A DNA stretch of 64,000 nucleotides, taken from the NCBI GenBank assembly GCA_003254905.1, contig QANU01099453.1, positions 659,936 through 723,935 of the forward strand, in the 5' to 3' direction. Below are positions 1-14,939 of the stretch, piece by piece; the first letter of the stretch is position 1; each line of letters opens with the position of its first letter. A program made the position numbers and the translations under genes. The notes beneath the pieces are model-generated. The model was given only the letters and a program-made list of their open reading frames with translations, was not told where the DNA came from and did no database searches. The stretch comes from Nissolia schottii. Its lineage: Eukaryota > Streptophyta > Magnoliopsida > Fabales > Fabaceae.

Positions 1-1444
1 TTACATATATATATACACACACAAATATATATGTAATGTATAAACTATATAAACTATATTTAATTAGTACAATCATAGCTAGCGGACACTGGCTAAGTCA
101 TATTAAACTGTAGCTGCATGTAAAGTAGACTATAATGAATCACAGTCAGTCACGCGTAATTAAAAGGCAAGAAAGGCGAAATCATTGGGATATATATATA
201 TATATATATATATAAAGAGAGGGGTTTAACTAACAAACGCGACCCTTGTTAATTAAAAAATCTAAAATAAAATAATTTGTGATTTTCAATACTTTTATTA
301 CATTAAAAACTTTAAAAACAATTATTTTGTCAATAAAATATTACTGCTTTAAGTTTTTTAACAAGCGTCCTAACAAAATCCAATATAAATAAATTTGCTT
401 TATTTGTATTTGTTAGTTTTTGTTTAGATATTGTGTCAACTCACCCACTACTATTGAATGAAATTTTAATGGAGTTTTTGCATTACAAAAAATTTGGTCT
501 AAGACCTCATTTTTTATTAATTACACTTAAAATTGTATCCTTTACTGACCAAAGACTACACTTCATAGCCTAAAGTCACCCTCAATTACGTAACCTATTA
601 ACAAAGTATAGTCTTAACTTCATAATATATTACAGGATATGCTACGTTTTTAACAAGTGTTGCTTTTTAACAAAAGCTACACTTTTAAAGTTAATATATC
701 ACTTTTGTTGGGTAACCTAATTGAAAGTGACATTAGGTATTATGAAGTATAGTTTTTTATAAATAAAAGTTGTCCTTTATATCTAATAACACAATTTTCA
801 AGCTTAATTAATAACAAAGTGTATCTTAGATAAGCTTTTTGTAACCTTAATTCAAATTTCTTATAATGATGAGTTCTATTGAGATTCCATCAAATAATAA
901 CTAAGATGTGAGTCCGCCTTGTATCCCATAAAATAAAATGAGTACTCTTATCATTTTCATATGTATATATGATATACTATATGCTATATGATGCATCACA
1001 CTGGCTAGCTTCTTCAAAGTGAATTCAATTGTTGAAATTTAAGTTATGACAACTTCAACACAGCATAAAGTTAACCCATTTGCATTGGAATATGGCTATG
1101 GCGGTGCCAATTCAGTACTTTAATTAGTTTATACTAATTTATTGGTCCTCACTCCAACTTTCCAGTATGTATGCATTCAATCTCTTTTAATTTGTTTTGT
1201 TGCTAAGAAATTTCTAAGTACGAGATGTTGGGAGTTGGAGAGGGAATGAAATTGGAAAACCGAGTGAGGCGTGTCACCAAAAAGTTTTGGGGTTATATAC
1301 TTCAATTTGTCTCTAACTAACAAAATGCACAAGGGGGATGTTTGTTCTTAATCATATAACGAAAGGTCTCTTTAGGTTTGATCGAAAAGTTGCATGTGAT
1401 CAAATGAATACTACTGTCAATAAGAATGGATTGGAATAAATGAG

Positions 1445-1446
<2 letters not shown>

Positions 1447-1486
<40 letters not shown>
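1447..1486. repeat. (AT)n microsatellite
   Basis: About twenty uninterrupted AT dinucleotides. Similar AT tracts occur at about 190-214, 8710-8736, 10902-10930, 35502-35521 and 38632-38660; the last runs directly into the assembly gap. Confidence 0.9.
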
Positions 1487-1489
<3 letters not shown>

Positions 1490-4400
1490 TAATATGCTCT
1501 TATTATGAGACTCATAATCTACATTAAATCAAACTGTGCATATACATACATTCATACACACACACACACCAATCAAATTGTATCCCCATTAAATATCAAA
1601 TATCAGTGAGAAATCATATGACTTAAGGTGTAAACAACATCGTTGAAATTTAGTAACATTTTTTACTATCATTGAAATTTAGTAACATTCAAATGTTACT
1701 AAATTATGAAAAAGTATTAATATTGACATTAGCAGCATTTTTTTACTTATGTTGTCTATAAATTACGTTACTAAAGAGTTTTAACAATATTTTTCTATAA
1801 TATTAGCTATATTTATTATACTTTTAGCAGCATTTTGTAAGATATTATAATTTATTAATGTTGCTAAAAATCAAATATGTAGTAGTGATGTTTTATTTAA
1901 TTTCCTTTTGATATATTATCGATATAAAATATTTCACATGAATATTTAATCATGTGTTATCATAATAACAAAAGTGTTTGATTTTTACATTTTATCTTTT
2001 TTTTTTTCAGATGAAGAGGCAATTACCAACTCATACAACTAGGCAAGCAAGACTATATCATTTGAACAATGAGAAATTATGTTTTATTACCTCAAAGGTT
2101 TTTTAAATAATAACATATAATTAAATATCAATGTAAAATCTTTTTTCTTTAGGATGTTTGATTGTAGGTAAAAATTTTAAGGATAAAATTCATGAGCAAA
2201 TAAATTAGTCATGAATCAAATTCATGAAATTTTTATTCTATTTTCACTCTCATTCAATCACTCCTTTAGTAAATGCTTTTTCAAAAGGAAAAATTGTAAT
2301 TTTTTTTAATCTTGCAAATTATGAAAGTCTTTCAAGTTAAAAGTGTTGGTTTAAGTCATGATTTAACATTTGTTTTTAAGGCATCAATATCTTGAGTTTA
2401 AATGTTATGTGCTTTTTCTATTTTAAAATAGTTATCCACTTTTTCTTTTAAGTGGGTATTAAGAAAATAATTGAAAATTGTGAAAGTAAGAAAAAATTGA
2501 TAGTATTTTATTTAATTATCTTTATTATAGTGAGTAATTTAAGTTATTATAATAGATAAGTACGAGATAGTTTTTATTTAATAAAAGTGTTAAAAGATAA
2601 CTAATGATTATTAAATTTAGTAAATAACTAACTATTTTAAATTAAACTAAAATAAGAAGGTGAATAACTATTTTAAAACAAAAGGATTGCGAAAGAATGT
2701 GAGCAAACTTTAGTCATGTTATGCCGGTTACTAGATAAGAAAACATCAAATATATCTCTATTTAATTTTGTCGTTAAATTAACAGAAAACATACATCCCA
2801 TGGATTCATGAATGACGTCGTCCGAATGTTCCACCGTTAAGTCCTTGTATAGATCCAGTGAATTTTGAGCCAATTCCATATTCCTTTCCTTTCTTTTTAT
2901 ACATTATCATTTTTTCTTTTTCTTCTTATTTTCATCACCCTTTGTTAGGTAGGGTCATCAAAAGGCCACAAAATTCTCATTGGTCAAATAAGGAATATAA
3001 ATGATTTCCATTCAGCTAGTTCTTTAAGCATGTCAGGACAACACATTTTGTATTTGTTTAATTTCTATGCATTGATATTGTATTAATCAATAAAAATATA
3101 GAAATTTGTTAATTCATGATATATAGGTAACCACTTATCATGATGATACTCATAATTACTTGGCATTCTTTTTGTAATTTTATTAACTAAAGATCTAATA
3201 TCATTCTATATTTTCAGTACATAAAATTAAACTTAATCTATAATAGTTCAAGCATTAGAATTCACATGACATTTTGCTTTACAAAACAAGGGGAAAAAAT
3301 TAGGGTTAGGTTCAGTTCATGATTAGCAGAGGGTCCCAACCGATTGAAATAACATTTTTATGAAACTAGGGCACTCCCTCTCAACGTCCTCTCTCACATA
3401 TTATATATGCAAACAGTTGGTGCATTCTGGTGACACCCATATTATTAAAAGGGGACTAGTCGTTAATTTGGAGTTTGAATTGTCTAGTTTGTATGAGGTT
3501 GAGTTCAAAATCTAATTACATGCGAAAAGAAAAAGGTTTTTTTTTCTCACAAATTCCTAAAAGCAATTCTTAAACAATTTAAAATGAAATGTTTTTGTGA
3601 ACATTAATACTTCTTATTGTATTTAAAAGTCATCAATTTTATTTTTTTATACTACTTTAAGTTTCTTAACAAGTGTCCTAAGGACACTTGATAACTAAAT
3701 TCAAAAAATTAATGATAATCATAATATTAACAACTTTAAATACTTTAATGTGAGTTATTTTGATTTATCATTTTTGTTTATAATTTTTTTCAAGAGGTGA
3801 TTGTTGTCAACAACAACTAATCTTCCTTTGAAGTTTGGTGATCACCAAAGTGAGTGCGTCTCTTCTAACAAAACATTCTCCATGCATATCGTCAAAAATC
3901 AAACCTCTAATGAAATATTTAAGAAACCTAACTATCCTACTAGTTGTGCTAAGTTTTGTTAGTATATTTTCTGTTTATAATTATGATCATTCATATTTAG
4001 GGTGTATAAAATTTAAACAGTACTATTTAGTTAAAAAAATATATCAAAATTTTTGACAATAAATTATAGATATTAGTTAAATAAAATGATATAATTTATT
4101 TATTTTTATATTTAGGTCTAGAACTCAAGATTGTTATTTAGAAGAAAAAAAAAACATCTAACTGCTTCAACCAATTTTGTGTTCCAGAACTTATTATAGT
4201 TTAATATACAAATAGAGATCTATAAAAATGAGGGAGATTGATCTAACCTCTTCTGTCATGGTAGCAGAGCAAACGGTCATAGTAGACTGTGTCACATGGC
4301 AGAGCAAGTACCATAATCGCTATGAAAAAACAAAATAAAATAAAAAGTATAACACAAAAAAAAAAATCTTAAAAAATCTATGAAGGTCTTAATAAGAACC

Positions 4401-6463
4401 TTAAGAAGATTTTAGAAGATCGCCGCTTAGCGAAAATATGCTTTCTTGTTCGTTTATTTCATGTGACGAAACTAAAAACCATCATTAATTGATGCTGCAG
4501 TTATAAAAATTATACCAACTTTTCTTTGAACGGAATATTTTCCGCCATGTGTTTGGATATGATATAAGAACAGAATCTTAGTAAATATGATTGGTATTTA
4601 AATATCTGCGATTTATATATTGTTGGGTGGTGGGATTTTTGTCAGGGAAACCACTATAGATGGAATCATTTTGATCAAAACTAATGTGTGTTACCCACTA
4701 AGTCATGACAAACAAATCATAAGCTACCTTAATAATTTGTCAATTTGCATCCTCTTTTATTATCATGAGCATGGGAATTTTTTTGCCCTCTTCTTTTCTC
4801 CATCTGATTTTTAAAATAGCGGTAAAAATTACGATTAACATAAAAATTAAGAAAACAAGAAAGATGTGTTTATAATCAATTAAAATAAAAAATGATTTTA
4901 TTTAATTTGAATTGAATATTTTTATAAATCAGATTACCATATTTAAAATTAAAAAATAATTAAATTAAATATAATTTGAATTGAGTTGGAGATCAATCAT
5001 TGTGTTTAAAATAGATTAGATGGTATTTTGACAATTATCTAAAATGTTAAACTTATTTCATAATTTGATGACACATAATTAAATGCAAATATTTTTATAC
5101 ACTCACATTGTATATATTCAAAAGAAATCTGAAAAAGAAATTCCAAAAAAATTAACTAAACACCCAACCTTTTTTACACTTCACCAAGTTTTCTAGAATG
5201 ACTTTCAATAATGCAACCGATTAAAGAGCATTATATTGATTTAATCAAGGTTTTCTTTTGTTAAGTTTATATATGTTTTTTATAAGAATAAATTCTCTCA
5301 ATTAAATTTTTTTTGTCAACTTGAATATGATAATTCACAAAATTTAATCTAGTCTTTGTCAAATTATTAATGGACTAAGTTTAAAGTTAATTATCTTCCA
5401 ATATTAGTCATCTCACATATGCATAATTTTGGGCATTGCACATTTTTTAGACTCCCAAAAACGGAGGGCATTGCACCTGGCACAACCATGGCTTTGCACG
5501 TGGAAGGTCTTTGCCCTTATTTCAAGCTTTCTTACCATAATGGATGTGGTTAATTTTTAATTGAAATCTCTTAATCCAAGGTGCCGCCCTCAAAGTCACT
5601 CTTCCATGGTTATAGCAAAACCCTCACGTTCCCACACACAGATTTCAGATGAAGTTTTCTTTTAAATTTTGGGTTAATCGGTCAAACTAAACATGGTGCA
5701 TGGTTCACAAAGTTTAATTTAATTTTAATTATGTCGATCTATACTATGATCAAAGTTACACGAGTCAAATGGATATATAGTATAGTATTTATATCATTAC
5801 AAGTGTAATCACACTTAAGTATCCAACTTTTTCCCTTTTCTTTTATTCTTATTTACTCTATAATTTAGACAATATTTTGTAATAATTTTTAATTTTTATT
5901 TAGTACGCACAAAGTGTATGCAACCCCTGCTAGTATAAATAAATCATGTTACTATAAGTCGATTGATAAGTGCAAATAAATATAGGGTGTGGATTAACAT
6001 TCCCATATATTAGGAGGAATAATTAAGTTTTTGCTAAGATATAAATTATTTAATTACTTTTATTTATAATCTTAAATTTTTGAGAAAGATGATCTTGACA
6101 TAATATCAAAATTTTTATAATTAAGAGATTTAAAATTTGATATTTTTATTATTATTTTTAAAAATTGTCAGCACTTTAAATTAAAAAAAGAACTCTTATG
6201 CAAAAGAGTATATTAAACTATAAAATTATTTAATTTGTATCTGCTCAATAAATTAAACTCCTGGGAGAGAGAATTAGTATTGACAAACTTAATCTCAAGT
6301 TAATTGGTGTACTTTTTGTTATCTGAAAGGGGACAGGTTTGAATTATGAGCTAAAATGTGCAATGAATAGAACAATGTATCTACCGTGCACTGATTACCA
6401 ACTATAAAGGCCGCATTGAGAATTTTATAGTACTGTTTCCATAGAAAACTCCAAGAACCGAGA

Positions 6464-6489
6464 CAGAGAGAGAGAGAGAGAGAGAGAGG
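6464..6489. repeat. (GA)n microsatellite
   Basis: About thirteen GA dinucleotides in an AT-rich intergenic region. No gene start is recognisable nearby. Confidence 0.9.
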
Positions 6490-9400
6490 TGTGTTATTGT
6501 TAACATGAATATTATAACTTCTTTTTTAGTCTTTGTTTCGAGAAGTTTTTCGAACTCTAAAATGTCTACGTCGATGATTTAGGTGCTACAAGATTCATGC
6601 ACAGTTCCAAGTGTATCCCTTCTCACTTCTCCCTTTTGACGTGCACTTATTTATTTATTTATTTACATTGAGAGAAGTTATATTAAAAAAAATAAAATAA
6701 AAACATAAACCATACCATCTACATTATTAATGTTGTTGGGAATTCTTTAATTATTTGTTTTCCAATGAAAGGGACTGCCACTATATATATTGATATTGAT
6801 TGTCCAAAGTACGTTGAAGTGACAAATTAAGGTGAGAGGTCTGCTTGACTAGTTTATAACTAAATACAATCTAGTTATATCAAATATTATGCACTCAATA
6901 ATTTATTTAGAGAAATATTATATAAAGCAATAATAATGTAAAATAGGGTTAGGTACGATCAGTTAGATTAGTGTAACTTTAAATATTACTATGCTGCTTA
7001 ATAACTTTTGGTAAGATTTAAATTTTATCTATTTAATTGTTGAATTATAACTAATTATTATAAATATTATTTGCGTCAAATTTTAAAAAAATTGAACATC
7101 AATAAAGATGTGATCAAATAAATTTTATTTTCACACATATTCAACATATATATTATGTTAATTTTAATGTATGTAAAAGTTAATCAAATAATTTTATATT
7201 AATACCATACTTTGTAGATATATTCTATAAAATATGAACTTTCAATCAAATGGCCGATTTTTTTAAAAGATTAAATAATTAAAAAACATTAAATAGTATA
7301 ATAATTATTTAAAATCATGTGGGTGTAACTTGATCTTAACCTTATAAAATATCAATATCAAAATTGAAAGCTTAAATTAAATACATAAATTCAATGTTTG
7401 CAACGAATTTGCGTCAATTTTTTAGCACATGGCAGGCATCATCTGAGGTTGAAGCAAAAGGGTAAGGGGTGGGTGTGTACAGTGTGTACACACACCATCA
7501 CATTAACAATGTCGTCGCCTAGAAACAATCACAACCGTCCTTTAGTTTTCTGCGGCTTGTGACTATAATTGACTCAATTACTTAATCATGTGACCAATTT
7601 CCATCTTAACAAGTTACGTTTTTCATGGCTTATTAGTTTACATTTAGATTCTTTTGAAATTTGTATCTATTGCTTTGTTTTTTCTTCTAACTCAATAAAT
7701 AAAAGTTTGGTATTTGTTTTAATTGGATTGTTTAGTTTTCTTACAAAAAAACGTAATAAAAATATTCTAAAGAGACATTTTAATATAAAATTGTGTATTA
7801 AATATTAATAAAAAAACGTACTTTCAATTCTATAAATTGCACTCTAGCTAGGGACTTATTTCATAATTTAACTATTATTTGATAAAACATTATTATACCA
7901 TTATGGAATTGTTTTGATGAAATTAATTAATTTTAATATAAGGTTATTTTTTAAAATTAATGAGATTATTTTTGATGCATTTACATTATATAAAAGTTTT
8001 TCATTACAAACTGTCGATAAAAGAAAGAAAAGTAAATATTATATATGTTTGCGGCAGAGGATTCTGTCACAAATTTATTTTTGAGACAAAAAAAATGTGT
8101 TTGTGATGGAATTGTCCGCTGGAAAATTTAATAGTTTGTGGCAAAAACAAGGATTGCTTTGCATGATGTTTATGGGTTTGTTTCATGTGACTGTCAAGTG
8201 TTGTTTTGGGAGTATCCTCCTATAAGGATCTCCTTTGATTTTGTTCAATTTGGCAAGATAGTAATTGTATGTGTAATTATTCATTTTAACAAGGGATTTC
8301 CTTCGTTTATGCGATATAGTGATTGAGTTCCTCTAGTTCAAGGTTCACTTAACCATTCTTTGGTGAAGTGAGCTCTCATGCAATGGGGTGAGGAAGAAAA
8401 TATCTTACCAAGTTATAAGGCCAAAATATCTAGTTTGATACACTTACTAACAAATATCAAATAAAATATAAATATTTCAACAACATCTAACTTATTAATA
8501 CTTTTTATTTTATAATTAAGAATATTATTACAAAGATAGATTTAGAGTTATTCTATTTTAATATTTCTATCCAATCATTTTAATTTCTTAAAGAATAAAA
8601 GTTTTTAATATCTCTATATATTAAAAATATTAATTTTCAATTTTTTTAATATAGTACTAAAATAATTATTAAAATGTTGTTTCAAGATGATATAGCAAAA
8701 ATTGACAATCTATCTATATATATATATATATATATGAATGAGAAAAACTTCAGCCTCACATGGAGGGATTATAAATGAATAACTGAAAACTTAATTAATT
8801 ACTAATTAAGTTATAATTTACACTATACTACAAGTACGCGACAAAATGGCACCAACAATAGTTACAAAGATACACCCACTATAAAGAAATATGGCATTCG
8901 ATTTTTTGTTGGATAATTTGACCAAGTGTATAGTTAATTAATACAATGTTGGAAGCTTGCAGCCGCACTATTCTGATTTGATAATTTGATTTGTTCCTAT
9001 TAATTGGGATCATTGATCTCTAGCATAGTAGCATCCATATGTCTATTCTTAGTTATGTAACACTTTAATCTAACAAGATAACTATCATAACGGCAAAGAT
9101 ACAAATTAAAAAAACACATCAAAACAAATCTCAACTAATCGGGAAGAAAGGAATAGAATACACTTAGAACATGACCGTCCGTTTACCAAAATAAAACGAA
9201 GAACATGGCTGAAATTAATAGGATTAATTAGATGCTAATGAAATCATTATTATTAACTGCGTCATATGTATGAAATATTAATTTGACCATTAAACATATA
9301 TGAGAAGAGATATGATCAACACACAAGAGAGAAAATGTGGACTCTCCGGAGAAACACATGAGACCACATGGAAGGGCTGTTTGAATTACAGTTAAATTGA

Positions 9401-9862
9401 AATATTTAGACTTAATTTGCATGAGACCGTTAATTACAAATTAATTAATTAAAATGCTTACATGTGAAGTAGAAGGTTCTAATTAATTAAAATATTGCGT
9501 TTGACTGGGGCTTGCGTACGACTAGTCAATGCAAGTGTTTTTTGTTGTTTTTTTTATTCCCCCAAACTCAATATAGTAAATCAATACTCATCAACAGTAT
9601 TGGCGTCAATAAGATCATTAACAAATTAATGATTTTTTTAATCTATAGAATTACGTATTATTTTTTAATAAAAATGGTATTGAATAATAATAAATTAAAG
9701 AATAAATTACATTCTCCACCCCCTCCATTTTAAAAACACACACTTCCTTCCCCTTCATTTTGAAAGTAAACTAGCTACAATTTAGTCTATATTCACATTT
9801 TTAACTAAAATAAACTTTCAAAAGTATTTTTTCATCATTCATAAATAGTTACACATATTGAA

Positions 9863-10057
9863 CCAACGTCGGATTGATTAAGGCGGTTCCTATCTTGATT
9901 CATTAACTAGATGTCTCGGGTTCGAGCCTTGAGAATGAAAAATAAATTGCTAGAATACCTTTACCCATAAGGGATTTCAGTCAGGCCAGGTTGAGCTAAT
10001 CGAGTTCTTTGGTAATATGGTCGAATGCCGGTGGTCCAATTAAGATAAATTAGAAGT
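9863..10057 (+). mobile_element. Probable tRNA-derived SINE, about 195 bp
   Basis: The left part has a box-B-like word GGTTCGAGCC near 9920, with a plausible A-box-like region about 40 bp upstream, as expected for a polymerase III-transcribed SINE. Imperfect flanking repeats (TACACATATTGAA at 9850-9862, TATACATATTAAA at 10058-10070) look like a decayed target-site duplication of 13 bp with two mismatches. It resembles the clearer SINE at 45969-46148 in overall design. No coding capacity. Confidence 0.5.
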
Positions 10058-10897
10058 TATACATATTAAAACTTTCTTAACAAAAAAAAATGACTAATAA
10101 TATTATAAAAAAATTAATGCATAATTATGATGATTATAAAAAAGTGATTCTATTTAAAAAAACACATCATTAATTAACAATTTATGATAATTTTAACATA
10201 AAAATTAATTATTTTTTAACAATTGATTTTAAAATAGTAAAATATTAAATTTTTAAATAAAATAACATTAATGTAGCTTATAGATCCATAAATGCAAGGT
10301 TAAGAAAATTGGATCGGACTGATTGTTCTAATCGGTCAGACCGAGAAGTGAATCTCTGGCCGTCCAGCTAAGCAAATTTTCTCTGATTCCTTTCTTTTTT
10401 ATGAAAGATTATTTTTTTAATAAAAAATTGTTTTTTAAATAATTTTTTAAAATAAAAAAGTGTCAAAAAAATATTTTTTAATTAATTTTGATGTTGTACC
10501 TACATATTTTATTTATTATTTTAAATTATAGTTAAATTATAATTATTCAAATACAAAAAAATATCAATATTTGAATAAAAATTTAGGTATAGTAGTAATT
10601 TGGAAAGTCGTGGCTGGGGACGCATATTTGGAGCCATGTGCAAATTTGAAAACGACCACGTTGGACTTTTTCTCTCATCATATTGAATAAATTAATATCA
10701 CGAGTAAGACAAATTAAGCTTTAAGAGTACTCAGATTGCAATCTCTCTTATAATTGTGACAAGGAATTTCATGATAGCGATCCATCGCTACCTAGTTGAT
10801 TATTGCTTATAGTTGGCATCATTGTGACAAATCCACACAAATCCACTTTATTATTTATTTTATGATTAAAACAAATATTGAGATGGTCATACTTTAT

Positions 10898-10933
<36 letters not shown>

Positions 10934-11109
10934 ATTTTTTTTAGAAACAGTTAATAACAATAATAATTTAAAAATTAAACATCATTGTAATAGTTATATT
11001 TCAAATTTAACTATTTAAGAAACAAAAACTTAAATAGTTATCTTATAATAGCAATCATTTTCATAATTTGTGTTAAATTTTCCCTTCCATTTCTGTGATT
11101 TTTTTCCTT

Positions 11110-11700
11110 TAGGGTAACTCTTTTGCAAAGTGGCAATCTTGGCTTAAGACATATATCACCATGACTTCTATGTCCATATCTTGATTAATAGAACTCCACT
11201 AAAATCTTTCGCTATGGAAAGAGGTCTGCGACCAAGTGATCCTCTTTCCCTTCTCTGTTTGTTCTTGTGGCGGAGGTGCTGAATAGATTGGTGGGAAAAG
11301 CAGTAGAATTGGTCAAGATTGAGGTACTTGGTGTGGGAAAAAAAAAATGAATATCCATTTACGGATGACACAATCATGTTTTGTCTAAAAAAAGAGGTAA
11401 TTATTCATAATTACTGAAGATTGCTTCAATGCTTTGGGATTATGTTGGGTCTGGACATAAACTATGAAAAGTCAGTAATTATAGCTCTAAATTGCGAAGA
11501 TAGGTGGAGTAGGAGAATGTGTGATTAGCTGGGTTGTGAAGCCATCAAATTGTACCCAACAAGTACATCGATATTTCTCTTGGTGTAAACCCTAAAAGGA
11601 GTGAAAACCTTATGGGGATAATGTTGTAAGTAAAGTTTGTAAAAAATCACAAGCCAATCAGTACTGCGACAAGCCACTTTTACCATTTTAGGTGTGGTGT
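11110..11700 (+). pseudogene. LINE-type reverse transcriptase relic
   Basis: Translating across frames recovers the order of motifs of a plant non-LTR reverse transcriptase: a stretch like INRTPLKSFAMERGLRPSDP at about 11185-11245, then VAEVLNRLVGKAVE, then the catalytic YADD-type motif near 11352 with about two bases lost, then a LGLDINYEKS-like segment near 11450 and a LGVNPKR-like segment near 11585. Frameshifts and stops make it non-functional. Neither the 5' end nor the poly-A tail is evident, so this is an internal fragment of a larger insertion. Confidence 0.75.
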
Positions 11701-13849
11701 CTTTTGTTTTTAAATTTGGAAATTTTAGAACCAGTTTTGAATCTCTAGAAATGAAATTTTTTTGTTACTGCTATATGCTATAATCAATTTTAAGTATTTT
11801 TATCTAAGAACTAAACATAATAGTGGTAAGATTCACTACGACTTAATAAAGTGATATCCTCAACTTTTAATATATAAATATTTTGTATTGTGTAACATTA
11901 TGCTTTAATTTTTATATATCAAATTAAATCAATTTTTAAGTTCACAAGAAAAATTGTGATATCATTTGAAGCTCTACAATTTAAATGCACAAGGCTAAGA
12001 ATTAATTTGTTTGATTCCATGCCAATAAATTCGTTAGAATAAAAATATTAGAAGAGTACTAATGTTCAATCTATTAAATTGTTCTTGCATCTCAATTTTT
12101 TCTTGAGTTCTCACCAAACAGAGTAACTTTCATAAAAAATAATGATTATTTTCTATGATAATTTGAGCACTAAAATGAATATATCTCTTATCATCTTTAT
12201 ATTTATCTCTTGTCGGCACGTCCTATTACGATCTTCTTAGGAACCTCACTAGGGAGCAAGAAAAGCCCAAAGGGTGGTCCTAGGCTTTACCACAACAAAA
12301 CTAGTAATTTTGTACAAGCCATTAACAAACAATGAAAAAAAAAAGAGCATTAATTGCTCAAAAATATATATATGAATATAATACTCATGTTATTATCGTT
12401 AATAGAAATGAAATTGGGTCCAACAGTGCCAGATTGACTTATACTATAGTAAATCCAAATAAGCACACCAAAATGTGAATGCTAAGGTGGAATTTCCAGA
12501 ACTAGGGAGTGCCTAGGATAGTGAGATATATTGATTTCAAAGCTATGTATAGGTTGAGGACCTAGACACCACTGGGAATGGACCAACAATTGGTGAGCAT
12601 TTCAGGTGAACCTTGTGGAGTAATACACTAAACAACACTCCACACGCTGCATGGACCATAATCATGATAAACCTAGAACGAACTCTTTTGTCTGCTTTAC
12701 GTGTTTAATTCTTACGTATTGTCGGCATAAAAAAAGGTTTTGCGTTGTCTTCTAATATATGTTGTTATATAATATTTTACACAAACCTAAAACAAACTCG
12801 TTTGTCTCTTTTATGTGTTAATTTTTATATATTTTCAATATAAATGAGTTTCACATTATTATCTAATTATATATTACTATATAAACAAAAATGGTATTTT
12901 TTTGGGATAATAGACGTGAGAATCAATTATTTTTATTGATATACATAATTGAATAACAATATATAACTTTTTTGCACAAAATCACAAATTGTGTATAGAA
13001 ATTAAACTCGTGTTTGATTTTGTCCAAAGCTTATCCAAAATTACATTAGAATTAGTGAGGTCATAGCTGTGAAGGCTGAAAATTTAGCAATAGGGTGGTC
13101 CAATGGTAGCTTGGTCCCTAACCATTTTCTTGAGGGTTAGCTATATTTGGGTTGCAACCCTTGTGCTTGTGCTATTGGTGGAAACTGTTGGGGCCAGAGC
13201 CATGTGAATTCCAAATGGGCTAGCCTAAAATACTTCCAATCTTAATTCTTATGACTTGTGATTTTTAATTATTACAAAAAAAAAGGAAAAAAAATTGAAT
13301 TGCCAATCAGAGGTAGATTATTGTAGCAAACAAGTTCCATTTCATGAAACATGAGTTCCTTTCATTGATTTTAGGGTTGACTTAAATAATAAACACACAC
13401 AAAAAATATAGTAAGAAAGAATAACGAATTTTCACACTTCCTTTCCTACGAAGTCAAAATTGAAGTATTTTGGACCACAATAATTTTGATTGAAAAAGAA
13501 CCAAAACTTCACTGTCAGTACTTACGTAATTTTTGTTTACCCTTGTGATAGATTCGACCAATTCCTTGATCTTCTAAATCCAATGAAGATCACTTCTATA
13601 AAATGACAACTCATCACTTATACCTTAATTTTCGATTAAGTTAGGCTGTTCAGGTAAGAAACCTAATTGGCATCCAAAAATACAACGTGGCACATAACAA
13701 ATGAAAGCAGCGTTATTTGTAGATTAGGTTTATTACGGTTTGGATTACCCTTGAATTCAATGGCTGAGTTTGCAGCAGTTTTAGCACTTCTATGGTGATA
13801 AGGACCAAATAAGTAAGTACTTCCAATTATAAAAATAGCCCATTTTATC

Positions 13850-14300
13850 TTCCCCAAAAAAGGCCCATCTTATCTTCCCTCAAAAAATAAAAAACCCCTA
13901 TCTAGTACATGATTCCACTAACCAACAAACATAGGTTTGCAACATTTTAATGCTTCCAACCCAATGCGTTCTAAAGCTATCTACTATTTTCATTGTCATG
14001 TTATAACGTTACTTCTAAAGTAAGATTCTTTATTTTAATAATTCAATGGTAATGTTTCTCATTTTAGTCTTTAAAATAAGAAAACTCACTTTAAAGAACT
14101 TATGTTTCTTCTTTGGTATCAATGTTCATAACTTTACAAATTCAAATTGGGTTACATTACATGTTGACCAAAAGAAACCAGAAAATAGGGCAATCTCACT
14201 ATATCCTAAAACTACCTCTGCCCCTAAAGACAATGAAGATCTATTTTACAATTGAATGCCAACAAAGGAATGACAAACAATTAACTTTACAGCAACGGCT
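13850..14300. repeat. Diverged duplicate of DNA downstream of the myosin gene
   Basis: Several blocks match 18160-19215 in the same order and orientation: the start of each (GGCCCATC, then TATCTTCCCT), a block containing ATAGGTTTGCAACATTTT, a block with CATTGTCATGTTATAAC, and a final block of about 100 bp beginning with GGGCAATCTCACTA and reaching AACTTTACAGCAA. The copy at 18.2-19.2 kb is longer because it carries extra sequence between blocks. The duplication ends before the myosin coding sequence, so no gene part is copied. Confidence 0.75.
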
Positions 14301-14601
14301 TTTTTTAACCTCCTCCCTTCTTTTTATGACTTTTAGCACCCTTCACCGAAACTGAAATTTTTTTATACAATTTAGGTTAATATCTTAATATCACTAAATT
14401 AAAAAACTAAAATTCAAACATAATAGAATATAAATTAAGATGTACATATAAGATTATTAAACACAACTAAAGACATTATTAAAGTTAAAATTTTAAAATT
14501 TAGAGATTTAACAGTAAAACAACTGTAGTTGTTGATATTATCTTTTGTGTGGGGACATTGTATATTTATTCATATTTTATGTGTGTTTAGTTTATATCAT
14601 A

Positions 14602-14928
14602 GGCTGAGACTAAATTAAAATATTATTATATCTTATTTTATTTTAAATTAATTTAAGTTTATCTATTAAGTTACTTATCTATTTTATCTATTAAGATATT
14701 TTTCTATCTTAATGGTTAAGATATTTATCTATCTTATCTTAGATTGATTTAGTTTAATTTAAATTGATTATGTTATTACTCTATGATTCTATTTATAGCC
14801 TATATATAGAGGCTACCTCATTGTACATTTAGAATATACAACTATCAATAATATTATTATCAGTTTTTTATTATCTTTCTTGTAGTCTTTCTTGTGCCAC
14901 TATCCCCATTCACCCGCAATGTTTAACA
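14602..14928 (+). repeat. 5' LTR of the TRIM-like element
   Basis: 327 bp, directly repeated at 15630-15956. It contains a TATATATAG word near 14804 that could serve as TATA box, followed about 25 bp on by a TTGTACATT segment that may be near the RNA start. Confidence 0.88.
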
Positions 14929-14939
14929 TGGTATCAGAG
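14929..14939 (+). other. Primer-binding site (initiator Met tRNA)
   Basis: TGGTATCAGAG follows the 5' LTR directly and is the usual plant Copia-type primer site, complementary to the 3' end of initiator methionine tRNA. Confidence 0.9.

Larger units (their letters stand above)
1..9849. other. AT-rich intergenic DNA, no supported gene
   Basis: No open frame here has a recognisable domain, splice context or codon pattern, and all are under 80 codons. The stretch is AT-rich with several microsatellites. Around 1630-1890 there are short direct and inverted repeats built on a GTTACTAAAT-like word, ending near 1889 in a sequence resembling a CACTA transposon terminus; this is too weak to annotate as an element. 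Confidence 0.6.

Noticed and set aside
1630..1890. Possible CACTA transposon end (inverted CACTACTA near 1880-1889)
   Set aside because: No opposite terminus or 3-bp target duplication could be matched.
2673..2879. 68-codon minus-strand frame
   Set aside because: No domain, no splice context, and composition like its surroundings.
8038..8326. Short repeat-like words and a 62-codon frame
   Set aside because: No boundaries, inverted ends or homologous motif could be shown.
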